Made by a program: the position numbers and the translations under genes. 64,000 nucleotides of DNA from Rhabdobacter roseus (GTDB lineage Bacteria > Bacteroidota > Bacteroidia > Cytophagales > Spirosomataceae), in contig NZ_JACHGF010000002.1 of assembly GCF_014202275.1 (NCBI RefSeq), positions 1,079,356 to 1,143,355 on the forward strand. Direction: 5' to 3'. The notes under the pieces are model-generated. The model was not told the DNA's origin. It did no database searches and saw nothing but the letters and a program-made list of their open reading frames with translations. This document shows positions 43,479 to 51,216 of this stretch, in pieces (within the stretch, counting starts at the first letter, position 1; every line of letters begins with the position of its first letter).

Positions 43479-43937
43479 ATGAAAAAGAATCCATTGGCTA
43501 CCATCCTACTCCTCTCTTTTGGGCTCATCACCTGGACCGGATGTACGGACAATCAACGCGATAAAACCGATGATACCTTAGCCCAAACTGAAGAAGAGGC
43601 TCAGGAGGGATTTCAAGAGGCCAAAGAAGACCTAAACGCCAGTACGAAGAATCTCCAAAGCAACTGGCAGGAAGAAAAAGCTGAGATGAAGATTAAGATC
43701 AACAAAGCGATTGATGATCTGGACCGTAAAATGGAAGATATCGACGGTAAGATAAGCACGGCTACTGCCAAAGAAAAGGAACGCTGGCAGGCGCGAAAAA
43801 AAGAGCTTCGAGAAGAGCGCGGCGAACTCAATACCAAGCTAAAAAGCCTTCAAAGCAAAACCGAGGAGGGCTGGACGAGCTTCAAGACGGACGTGCAGAA
43901 TAGCATTAATAGAATAAAGAGAGACACCATTAACTAG
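43479..43937 (+). CDS. Coiled-coil lipoprotein of unknown function
   Basis: 152 residues. Signal peptide and lipobox LITWTGC (Cys 22) make it a lipoprotein. The mature protein is almost wholly charged helix (EEEAQEGFQEAKEDLNASTKNLQSNWQEEKAEMKIKINKAIDDLDRKMEDIDGKISTATAKEKERWQARKKELREERGELNTKLKSLQ), a predicted long coiled coil with regular Trp. It resembles small periplasmic stress or scaffold proteins, but I cannot name a family. It is followed after 84 bp by a small membrane protein gene. Confidence 0.8.
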   Translation: MKKNPLATILLLSFGLITWTGCTDNQRDKTDDTLAQTEEEAQEGFQEAKEDLNASTKNLQSNWQEEKAEMKIKINKAIDDLDRKMEDIDGKISTATAKEKERWQARKKELREERGELNTKLKSLQSKTEEGWTSFKTDVQNSINRIKRDTIN

Positions 43938-44021
43938 CTTACACTACCTTCTTTACCAGTTCACTAGCGTATCGGGTAAAGAAAGAATGTACTACGAAAC
44001 ACAATTCAATAATTAAGTGCA

Positions 44022-44249
44022 ATGAAAGACTTATTTTCGAAGACCTCCACCTACGTACTTGGAGGAGCCATTATTCTTTTGGTCGTTGTTGTCCTAGCTG
44101 TTTTTTATTTCCAGGGTAACCGTAAAAATACCGTACGGCAAATTTATGTCACCCCTGGAACCGTACCATCAGATACCATCGTGGGCGACCTACCTAAGGA
44201 GAAAGCCGACAGCATTCATCTGGAAAACCTCACCAATAGCACTCGGTAG
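44022..44249 (+). CDS. Small single-pass membrane protein, 75 residues
   Basis: A short basic N-terminus, one strong membrane helix (about 12-32, YVLGGAIILLVVVVLAVFYF) and a soluble tail of about 40 residues. No family is recognised. It lies 84 bp after the coiled-coil lipoprotein and a large hairpin follows its stop, so the two may form a transcript. The frame is plausible, ATG start with sensible composition, but the function is unknown. Confidence 0.65.
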   Translation: MKDLFSKTSTYVLGGAIILLVVVVLAVFYFQGNRKNTVRQIYVTPGTVPSDTIVGDLPKEKADSIHLENLTNSTR

Positions 44250-44303
44250 GGTACTTTGTAGCCCCGCAATCCCCACAGACTACATTAGTAAGAGAAGTAA
44301 ATA

Positions 44304-44353
44304 AGCAGCGGGAGGAATAAAGCGTTGATTAACGCTTTATTCCTCCCGCTGCT
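44304..44353. terminator. Perfect 23-bp hairpin between convergent genes
   Basis: Arms at 44304-44326 and 44331-44353 are exact reverse complements with a 4-nt loop GATT. There is no clean T run at either end. It sits 14 bp from the stop of the minus-strand gene at 44368 and 54 bp from the stop of the plus-strand gene, so a bidirectional terminator is most likely. Confidence 0.75.
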
Positions 44354-44367
44354 CTACTTCAAGCTAT

Positions 44368-44832
44368 TCAGTTGATTTTTTCTACTTGTCTTAAGGAGTG
44401 TATTCGCTCGCAGGCAACCTTAATATCTTGCTGCTGACGGGCTATCACGTGTCTGAGCTCAATGGGTAGTATTACTTCTTCGGAAGTCAGGAGCTTGTCG
44501 TATTCCTGAATAATGGCATTTTCACCAAATTCACAGGAGTCAAGAATCGACCCGGTATTTGGGCTAGTCATTGAAGCTTTTAAGTCTAGCCATACCTTAT
44601 GGATTTGCCCCAAAAAGGTATTCTCCGGCGGAATTAAGCCTCCGTAGTTGATCATTTCGCTGTTAAGTTCCGCTTTGAAATGATGGCTCTGATCGGAATA
44701 AAAAGAGAATAACCTTTTCAGCTCCGGGTTTTCGGTATCTTCCTGAGCTCGGGTATATCCCTCAATCCGATCCGCATTTAGCTTAATTAAGTTTTCGAGT
44801 ATGTCCCTTATATCTTTATTTAAATTCGCCAT
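44368..44832 (-). CDS. PA2169-family four-helix-bundle protein (DUF2383), copy B
   Basis: 154 residues from the ATG at 44832; a TTG start 7 codons earlier is less likely. DUF2383 features: IRDILENLIKLNADRIEGYTRAQEDTENPELKRLFSFYSDQSHHFKAELNSEMINYGG, then GQIHKVWLDLKASMTS and CEFGENAIIQEYDKLL. It forms a ferritin-like helical bundle. It is a paralogue of the gene at 46809-47273 with the same length and the same CEFGE motif, and the two flank the GH13 gene. The biochemical role of this family is not established. Confidence 0.88.
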   Translation of the reverse strand: MANLNKDIRDILENLIKLNADRIEGYTRAQEDTENPELKRLFSFYSDQSHHFKAELNSEMINYGGLIPPENTFLGQIHKVWLDLKASMTSPNTGSILDSCEFGENAIIQEYDKLLTSEEVILPIELRHVIARQQQDIKVACERIHSLRQVEKIN

Positions 44833-44896
44833 GATGAGGTACTTTAAGTGCAATTGGTTCGTAGGCTTCGCAAAAATAATCTTGCCAAATCTTAAG

Positions 44897-46714
44897 TTAC
44901 TTATCCTGCGAGTAAATTACTACCGAGTAGGGTGCCAGCTTGAGCGTAGCTGACTGAGGCAAGTCGTCACAGGCTTCATCCTGCATTTCTTGGTCGAAGA
45001 CTTCCTGATCCGAAAATTCTTCGTCATAGCCTCGCCAATCGCTGTTAAAGCGGGCCTTCCAGTGCCCTCCCGACGGAAAACCTATGGTGTAAGCATCATA
45101 AACCTGAGCTGAGAAGTTAAAAACCACTACCACGCTGTCACCGGGTCCTCCGTCTTTCCAGCGGTGCATGGCCAGTACTTTTTTCTCATTGTCAGTCCGG
45201 ATGATCTGCACATGCTGCCCGGTAAGTCCGTTGGAGGTACCTGTCTGGTTGCGCCGTAGGTGAATCAGGTCGCGGTGCAGATTGGCAAAACCAGCGAACA
45301 TTTCGAGCCGCGACCAATCCAGCGGATCGGTATCCGAAAACCACTTATCTTCCAGGAGCGTTTGTCCCTGGAAAAGCATCGGGATACCCGGAGCGGTTAA
45401 CACAAGCGCTACTCCTAAGGCTGCCCTTTTCTTAGAGTACCAGTTATTCACGTCACCATTGGCAATTTCTTCCGCTACCCGCGCCTGCCCGTTGGCTACT
45501 TCGTCGTGAGACTCGGTATAGATAATGCGCTCAAAAACGTCATTATTGTACCGGTGGGTAATGGCTTTCACTACCACCTCCATGTCGCGGTCTTCGTCGT
45601 GCTGCGCAATGATGGTTTCCCGAACGGGATGCACAAACTGGGCATCCCACTGGGAGCCATAGCCCAGCCCTCCACTTTCCACCGAGTTCGTGATGGAATT
45701 TAGCGAATGCATATCCTCGGCAATGGTGATTTTATGGGGGTACTTGCTTTTGATCTCCCCATTGATCCACTGAATCAGGCTGAGGCCTTCTTCGATATCA
45801 TTCCCCGGATTACCATCGGCCTTGACGTTTCGAATGTAAGGAACCATGTCCATCCGAAGACCGTCGACGCGGTATTCTTCTAGCCACATGATGGCGTTGT
45901 CATGAATGTACTGCCGTACTTCGCCGCGGCCATAATCGGGTCGGGTATTACCCCAGGGAGTTTCGGAGCGCCAATCATTATAAAAGTAAATGCCTCCCCC
46001 TTCGTTTTCCTGCCAGCCGTCAAACTGCCACAGATCCAGATCCGAGGGGCCAAAGTGATTGTACACTACGTCCAGGATTACGGCTATGCCCAGGTCGTGG
46101 GCGGTCTTGATGAATTCCTTGAAGGCCTCGGGTCCGCCGTAGTCTGACTCGATTGCGAAGGGATGCGAAGGATTATAGCCCCAGGACAAACCTCCCGGAA
46201 ATTCAAAGGCGGGCATGATTTCTACCGCATTGATGCCGAGCTCTTGCAAATAAGGAAGCCGCTCCATAGCGGTGTAAAAATTCCCCGGCTTGCCTTCTTC
46301 TTTTACGTTGAAGGTACCTATGTGCATTTCGTAAATCACCAGTTCATTCCAGGAGGGCATGTTGAATTCCCGGTTTTCCCAGTCAAAAGAAGCGTGGTCA
46401 TAAATCACTCCATTACCTATTGAGCTGGTCACTTTAAGCGCGTAGGGATCATTTCTATAAAAATCGCCAAAGGGAGTCTTCAAGAAGTACTTATACTCGT
46501 CACCGGCTTTGGCTTTCTCGCTATTTCCGGCCCAATGTCCGTTTTCTTCCCGGGTGAGTACATCGGCTGAATCATTCCAGTCGTTAAAAGTACCTACTAC
46601 CGAAACCGATTCGGCATGAGGGGCCCATACTCTAAAACAAACACCTTCGGAATGGCAGATAGCACCCATACCGGCTACTTTTTCTTGGGTAGAATCTTCT
46701 TCTAATTGTTGCAT
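44897..46714 (-). CDS. GH13 alpha-glucan enzyme, branching-enzyme-like
   Basis: 605 residues. A CBM48/E-set domain (about 20-105, CFRVWAPHAESVSVVGTFNDWN) precedes the catalytic barrel. Conserved regions: I DVVYNHFGPSD (215-225), II GLRMD with nucleophile Asp 289, III acid/base Glu 333 in IAEDM, IV ESHDE. The beta-sandwich C-domain ends in LAPYSVVIYSQ. Length and YGGPEAFKEFIKTAHDLGIAVILDVVYNH are close to glycogen branching enzymes and maltooligosyltrehalose hydrolases. No signal peptide is present, so it is cytoplasmic. No other glycogen or trehalose genes are adjacent; instead two PA2169-type proteins flank it. Confidence 0.88.
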   Translation of the reverse strand: MQQLEEDSTQEKVAGMGAICHSEGVCFRVWAPHAESVSVVGTFNDWNDSADVLTREENGHWAGNSEKAKAGDEYKYFLKTPFGDFYRNDPYALKVTSSIGNGVIYDHASFDWENREFNMPSWNELVIYEMHIGTFNVKEEGKPGNFYTAMERLPYLQELGINAVEIMPAFEFPGGLSWGYNPSHPFAIESDYGGPEAFKEFIKTAHDLGIAVILDVVYNHFGPSDLDLWQFDGWQENEGGGIYFYNDWRSETPWGNTRPDYGRGEVRQYIHDNAIMWLEEYRVDGLRMDMVPYIRNVKADGNPGNDIEEGLSLIQWINGEIKSKYPHKITIAEDMHSLNSITNSVESGGLGYGSQWDAQFVHPVRETIIAQHDEDRDMEVVVKAITHRYNNDVFERIIYTESHDEVANGQARVAEEIANGDVNNWYSKKRAALGVALVLTAPGIPMLFQGQTLLEDKWFSDTDPLDWSRLEMFAGFANLHRDLIHLRRNQTGTSNGLTGQHVQIIRTDNEKKVLAMHRWKDGGPGDSVVVVFNFSAQVYDAYTIGFPSGGHWKARFNSDWRGYDEEFSDQEVFDQEMQDEACDDLPQSATLKLAPYSVVIYSQDK

Positions 46715-46755
46715 AAAACGTATAAATGGATGTTTATTGAGGTTAAATACTAAGT

Positions 46756-46782
46756 AAGGGATAGCCCCTCGGACTACCCCTT
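46756..46782 (-). other. Weak hairpin between the PA2169 copy A and GH13 genes
   Basis: Stem AAGGGATAG (46756-46764) / CTACCCCTT (46774-46782) with one G-T pair and a 9-nt loop, in the 94-bp gap between two same-strand genes. It lacks a good T run, so it may be an attenuator or a processing site. Confidence 0.35.
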
Positions 46783-46808
46783 ATCGTGTACGCTATGTAT
46801 TCAAATTA

Positions 46809-47273
46809 TTAATCAGCCTGGGCATGTAACAGGGAGATCTGGCTGTAGGCCGACTTGATGACGGTATGCTGGTTTTGTAATAAAGTACGGAGTGAAGTCG
46901 GGATCTGGACGTCATCCTCGTCATACTTCAGGACGTCGTCATACGCGCCCAGGATGGTCTGCTCTCCAAATTCACATGAGCTCAGAACCGACTCTCTATC
47001 TTTATTGGTAATGGCGGCTTTGAAGTCCATCCAGGCTTTATGAATATCACCCAAAAATTTATTGTCTTTAGGTACTTCTCCGCCATACTTATCCATTTCG
47101 GCACTTAGCTCAGCCCGAAATTGCCGGCTTTGGTCGGCATTGTGGCTAAAAAGCGCCTTTAAATCCGCATCTTTGGTGTCTTCCAGAGCGTGCTCGTAGC
47201 CCTGAATCCGGTCGTAGTGCAGCTTGATTAAATTTTCCAGGGCATCTTGTGCCTTTTCAACGCTATTTTCCAT
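46809..47273 (-). CDS. PA2169-family four-helix-bundle protein (DUF2383), copy A
   Basis: 154 residues: DALENLIKLHYDRIQGYEHALEDTKDADLKALFSHNADQSRQFRAELSAEMDKYGGEVPKDNKFLGDIHKAWMDFKAAIT and CEFGEQTILGAYDDVLKYD. The pattern is the same as copy B at 44368, with about the same helix breaks. It is the first gene of a minus-strand run with GH13 and copy B. The family is widespread in stress-linked gene groups; no enzymatic activity is established. Confidence 0.88.
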   Translation of the reverse strand: MENSVEKAQDALENLIKLHYDRIQGYEHALEDTKDADLKALFSHNADQSRQFRAELSAEMDKYGGEVPKDNKFLGDIHKAWMDFKAAITNKDRESVLSSCEFGEQTILGAYDDVLKYDEDDVQIPTSLRTLLQNQHTVIKSAYSQISLLHAQAD

Positions 47274-47524
47274 GGCTTGTATATTGGCTTATTGATAAGG
47301 GTACTTTGAAAAATCTTTGCCATCTCTAAGTCCACCCTTATCCAGGGAAGCAGAGGTAGTCCGGTAAGCCCAAAAAGCGCCTTACTAATTTACTAATTAT
47401 TTATTTGACAGCCATTTAAACAACAGGAACGCCTTCACGAAGAATAGCTACCCAGTAAAGTAGTTAGGGCAATATAGACCCCTGCCGGATTAGTGTCAGT
47501 AAGCCTATGGGAATAATTTTCCAC

Positions 47525-47557
47525 AAAAAAAAGATCCAGCGGCAGAGGCCCTGGATC
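47525..47557 (-). terminator. Intrinsic terminator after the CtlX-like gene
   Basis: Stem GATCCAG (47533-47539) / CTGGATC (47551-47557). Read on the minus strand it is followed directly by eight T (47525-47532). It lies about 50 bp after the stop at 47606. Confidence 0.88.
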
Positions 47558-47605
47558 GAAGTACTTTCAAGTACCTATCTGTAAAGTACCTAAGCTTACT
47601 TGAGC

Positions 47606-48562
47606 TTACTTGGGAGGTAGGTGAATTTCGGCCAGCATACAGCGAGCAGAGCCTCCACCGTTACCCTCGATCATCGACAGATCCGCGTGGAAAAGCTCCG
47701 CGTAATCGTCCAGGGCATCGCGTTGCTGGGGAGTTAAGGATTCGTAGGCCTGAGTAGACATCACGAGTAGCTTCTCGCCTTTCTTGTTTCGCACCATCAG
47801 CATGTTGCCTGCCATCTGGCGCACCTGCTCCATTGTCAACTCTACAATGTACTTGCCCGTCTCTTCCAGGACCGAACGGACCAGATGCCGCTCGTCGGGA
47901 TTCCGAATGGCTTCCAGGCACACCGCCGCAAAAATATCCCCCACGCACATCAGTACATTGGTATGGTAAATAGCCTGGCCGTTTTCGTCCGTGGCCTCGA
48001 AGCGCACAATCTCATAGCCCGTTGCCTCCGCAAACGCATCAAGTACCTCAGGATGCGTGCGGGGTGAAAGGCAGGCGTAGGCAATTTTGTAGCGGCGGTC
48101 CAGTACCATGCTGCCGGTACCTTCCAGGTACTTCTCCTGCTGCTCAAAGTACGTTAAATCGATGATTTCCTCGACGTGGAAAGTCTTTCGAAGCTCGTCG
48201 ATAATATCCAGGCGGCGCTCATCGCGGCGGTTGGGGGCCATCATGGGATAGAGCACGATCTTACCACTTTGGTGAAAGGATACCCAGTTGTTAGGAAAAA
48301 TGGAGTCGGGCGTATGGGGTGTGGGTGTATCGTCGAAGACATAAAGCTCCACCCCGTGTGAGTCCAGCTGGCTTACCAGGTGATCAAACTCCTCCCGGGC
48401 CTGCTCCTGCGCCGTAGATTCATGCGCCCGGGCAAAAGCAGCGTCCTGAAATTCGTTGCTCGTGGCAGTTTGCTCATTGAAAGCAAAGTGTACCGGCCGT
48501 ACCATCAAAATTCTTGAGGTAGACTGGGGTTGTAGCTGGGCCGAGGTACGAATGGAACGCAT
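47606..48562 (-). CDS. CtlX-type citrulline/guanidino hydrolase (deiminase superfamily)
   Basis: 318 residues from the ATG at 48562; an upstream start would add 26 atypical residues. The pentein-fold motifs are present: RPVHFAFNEQTATSN, DSIFPNNWVSFH, LEGTGSMVLDRRYKIAYACLSPRT, active-site His in YHTNVLMCVGD, and nucleophile Cys 308 in GGSARCMLAEIHLP. CtlX proteins hydrolyse citrulline to ornithine, ammonia and CO2. It follows the arginine-deiminase-like gene by 95 bp on the same strand, so the two could act in series. Other guanidino substrates such as dimethylarginine remain possible. Confidence 0.85.
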   Translation of the reverse strand: MRSIRTSAQLQPQSTSRILMVRPVHFAFNEQTATSNEFQDAAFARAHESTAQEQAREEFDHLVSQLDSHGVELYVFDDTPTPHTPDSIFPNNWVSFHQSGKIVLYPMMAPNRRDERRLDIIDELRKTFHVEEIIDLTYFEQQEKYLEGTGSMVLDRRYKIAYACLSPRTHPEVLDAFAEATGYEIVRFEATDENGQAIYHTNVLMCVGDIFAAVCLEAIRNPDERHLVRSVLEETGKYIVELTMEQVRQMAGNMLMVRNKKGEKLLVMSTQAYESLTPQQRDALDDYAELFHADLSMIEGNGGGSARCMLAEIHLPPK

Positions 48563-48657
48563 AGCGGTAAAGAGATAAAGAGAGTTCTGTATGGGCGAAG
48601 TTACGACCGAATTGGTCCGTTTGCAAGCCCATGGACACACAGAAGTACCTATCTATT

Positions 48658-50118
48658 CTACAAAACTGCCTCCCGCAGAATAGGCATACTCATACAGTGT
48701 GAACCACCGCGCGCACGCGATAGCTCCGCCGAGGGTAGCATGATAAACGTATCGGTGAGGGTATCGGGCGCAAGTACCCCCTGCTCGAACTGTTCCAGTA
48801 GATCAACGGCTTTCACTACCCTAAATCCCGCGTTACGAAACGCCTCCAGGGTTTTGTCGTTGCGGTCGTAGCCTATCACCACGCCGTCTTGAAGCGCTAG
48901 CAGGTTGCAGGAGTCGGTCCATTGTTCCCGATCGCCAAACGGAAATTCTTTGTTGCCCGAATAAATAAACTGCACCGGCTCGGTACTGCCCAGGTCCTTG
49001 CGGCTAATATCCGTGAGGAGGTCTTCCAGGTTTTCGATGTCGACGGGCTTGTGCTCCTGGCCTTTCTTAAATTGCATGATCCGCAAGTCATGGTCGAAGG
49101 CCTGGGGCGCAAAAAAGTGCAGCAGGTCGCGTTTTTTGGCTTCGTCTCCCTGCCGCCCCAGCGAACTGAGCAGTACCCACATGTTTTTTTTCACCTGCGT
49201 AAACAGCGTATCGATGTGCATGTAGTCGCGCTTTTTTGGGATTTTGATGATCGTAATGGTATCCACCACAGCCCGCTCAAAAAGGACCTTCATCACCTGC
49301 TGCGCGGCGTAGAGTGTGGTGCGTTCGCTGCACCCGATCAGCAAATGCCGGGGCGCCACCATCATCACATCCCCTCCTTCGAGCGTGGTGCGGTTGTAAT
49401 CGCTGTGTTTTTCGTCGTCGGGAAGCAAAAAGTGGTGCTCATTGTCAGGAATTTCGATGATCTTGTCCTGGTAGTTGGCAAAGATCGGGTGGTGAAAAAA
49501 GACATACTGCGCCAGCAGCGACTCGCGCGTCCGGGCCGACTTGGCGGGTTTGTTGAGCAGAATGTGGTCGTTGATTACGATGCCGATGTCGCGCGTGAAG
49601 ATCAAATTGGGCAGCGGCGCAAAGAGCATCCGCTCGTCGGGCAGCGAACCCGACAAGAAAATTTTGGCCAGCTCAGCCGGATCATAGGTACCCAGCTCGG
49701 CCTGGATGTGGTACGAACACCGCTCAATGCCACAGATAGCCGCCGTCAGCTTGGTGCGGATAACGGCCTGCTCTAGAATTTCAGCAAGTAGCGTCTGGAC
49801 GTCGATCACCCGGTCTGAATTAAAATACTCAGGGGTACCTGGTTTGTAAAAGGAACGGGACAAATCGGCATCGATGGCCTTCACACGTCCTTTGATCTTA
49901 TCCGGGTCCAGGAAGTACAGGAGCAGCTTCACGTAGTAATCGTATTCTTCTCGCCGCATGGTAGCCAGGTGTACGATGTCCTCAAAGAGCCAATCCTGGG
50001 CTTTGGAAGGTACCACCTTTCCTAGGCCCCGGTCCGGGCTGTGAATCAGGAGGCGTCGCAACCGGCCTACTTCCGAATCTACCTGAATGTTTTCCAAAAG
50101 GGTACTTGTATTGATCAT
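48658..50118 (-). CDS. Arginine deiminase-like protein
   Basis: 486 residues, about 75 longer than typical arginine deiminases because of extra N-terminal and internal segments. Active-site features are complete: PNLIFTRDIGI, TTLEGGDVMMV, HIDTLFTQV and nucleophile Cys 475 in RGGSHCMSMP. It should hydrolyse arginine to citrulline and ammonia. No ornithine carbamoyltransferase or carbamate kinase gene is near, so it is not the fermentative ADI cassette. The CtlX-like gene downstream suggests full deamination to ornithine. Confidence 0.88.
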   Translation of the reverse strand: MINTSTLLENIQVDSEVGRLRRLLIHSPDRGLGKVVPSKAQDWLFEDIVHLATMRREEYDYYVKLLLYFLDPDKIKGRVKAIDADLSRSFYKPGTPEYFNSDRVIDVQTLLAEILEQAVIRTKLTAAICGIERCSYHIQAELGTYDPAELAKIFLSGSLPDERMLFAPLPNLIFTRDIGIVINDHILLNKPAKSARTRESLLAQYVFFHHPIFANYQDKIIEIPDNEHHFLLPDDEKHSDYNRTTLEGGDVMMVAPRHLLIGCSERTTLYAAQQVMKVLFERAVVDTITIIKIPKKRDYMHIDTLFTQVKKNMWVLLSSLGRQGDEAKKRDLLHFFAPQAFDHDLRIMQFKKGQEHKPVDIENLEDLLTDISRKDLGSTEPVQFIYSGNKEFPFGDREQWTDSCNLLALQDGVVIGYDRNDKTLEAFRNAGFRVVKAVDLLEQFEQGVLAPDTLTDTFIMLPSAELSRARGGSHCMSMPILREAVL

Positions 50119-50335
50119 TGGTATAGGTCATCCATAAAATTAAGGATTGCAAAATAGAAAGCTTATTTTGAATTAAAAAGATCCAAGTTCACAGGCTACG
50201 GTACAGGCCGTGGTCTTCATCCTGCAAGAAAAGCCAACGAAAAGGAACAAGCACGGCTCTAACGGGGTTATGTTACCGTAAATGAGTGGTTTATAAACAC
50301 CCCACACGTAATTTTATTAAACCACCAAAGCTTAC

Positions 50336-50343
50336 TACTTTTG
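50336..50343 (+). promoter_or_regulatory. -7 promoter box of the suf operon
   Basis: TACTTTTG matches TAnnTTTG; 20 bp upstream is TTTTA at the -33 position. With transcription starting near 50350, the TTG at 50365 would be almost at the 5' end, which supports the ATG at 50380 as the sufC start. Confidence 0.6.
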
Positions 50344-50379
50344 CACAAGTCTACTATTCATTAATTGCGTAAACCAGTT

Positions 50380-51141
50380 ATGCTCAAAATCAATGATTTG
50401 CGTGCCTCTATTGAAGGCAAAGAAATATTAAATGGAATTAACCTGGAAGTAAAAGCAGGCGAAATACATGCCATCATGGGTCCGAACGGCTCCGGCAAAA
50501 GTACCCTGGCGTCCGTCCTGGCCGGGCGCGAAGAATACGAAGTGACGGGAGGATACGTGGACTACCAGGGTAAGAGCCTCCTGGAAATGGCCGCCGAAGA
50601 GCGCGCCGCCGAAGGTATCTTTCTGGCCTTTCAGTACCCCGTAGAGATTCCGGGCGTCACAACCATTAATTTTCTAAAAACGGCCGTCAACGAAATTCGT
50701 AAATACAAAGGTGAAAATCCACTGGATGCAGCTCAGTTTCTGAAGCTGGTTCGTCAGAAAGCCGCCCTGGTCAGCATGAATGACTCGCTACTAAAACGCT
50801 CGCTGAACGAAGGTTTTTCGGGTGGAGAAAAAAAGCGTAACGAGATCTTTCAGATGGCGGTCCTTGAACCCCGGTTGGCCATTCTGGACGAGACGGACTC
50901 CGGCCTTGACATCGACGCGCTGCGCATCGTGGCTGAGGGCGTGAACGCCCTGCGCTCAGCCGAACGCGCGACCATCGTGGTAACGCACTACCAGCGTCTG
51001 CTGGACTACATCGTACCCGACTACGTGCATGTACTTTATAAGGGACGCATTGTAAAATCCGGCCCCAAAGAACTGGCGCTTGAACTGGAAGAAAAAGGGT
51101 ACGACTGGATTAAGGCGGAGGTAGAAGCCCAACACGCCTAA
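50380..51141 (+). CDS. sufC: Fe-S cluster assembly ATPase SufC
   Basis: 253-residue ABC-type ATPase. Walker A GPNGSGKST (34-42), signature FSGGEKKRNEI (SufC-specific GEKKRNE), and Walker B LAILDETDSGLD. It powers the SufBCD scaffold that builds Fe-S clusters in the cytoplasm. Here it is the first gene after a promoter, and sufB, which usually comes immediately before it in Bacteroidota, is absent. SufD follows after 75 bp. Confidence 0.96.
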   Translation: MLKINDLRASIEGKEILNGINLEVKAGEIHAIMGPNGSGKSTLASVLAGREEYEVTGGYVDYQGKSLLEMAAEERAAEGIFLAFQYPVEIPGVTTINFLKTAVNEIRKYKGENPLDAAQFLKLVRQKAALVSMNDSLLKRSLNEGFSGGEKKRNEIFQMAVLEPRLAILDETDSGLDIDALRIVAEGVNALRSAERATIVVTHYQRLLDYIVPDYVHVLYKGRIVKSGPKELALELEEKGYDWIKAEVEAQHA

Positions 51142-51216
51142 ACGGTTTGCCGCTGGTGGCTTTTGCCTGAAAGGCAGGTCCCGGTTTTCTTTAAAGTACC
51201 TAATGTCAACTACGAA

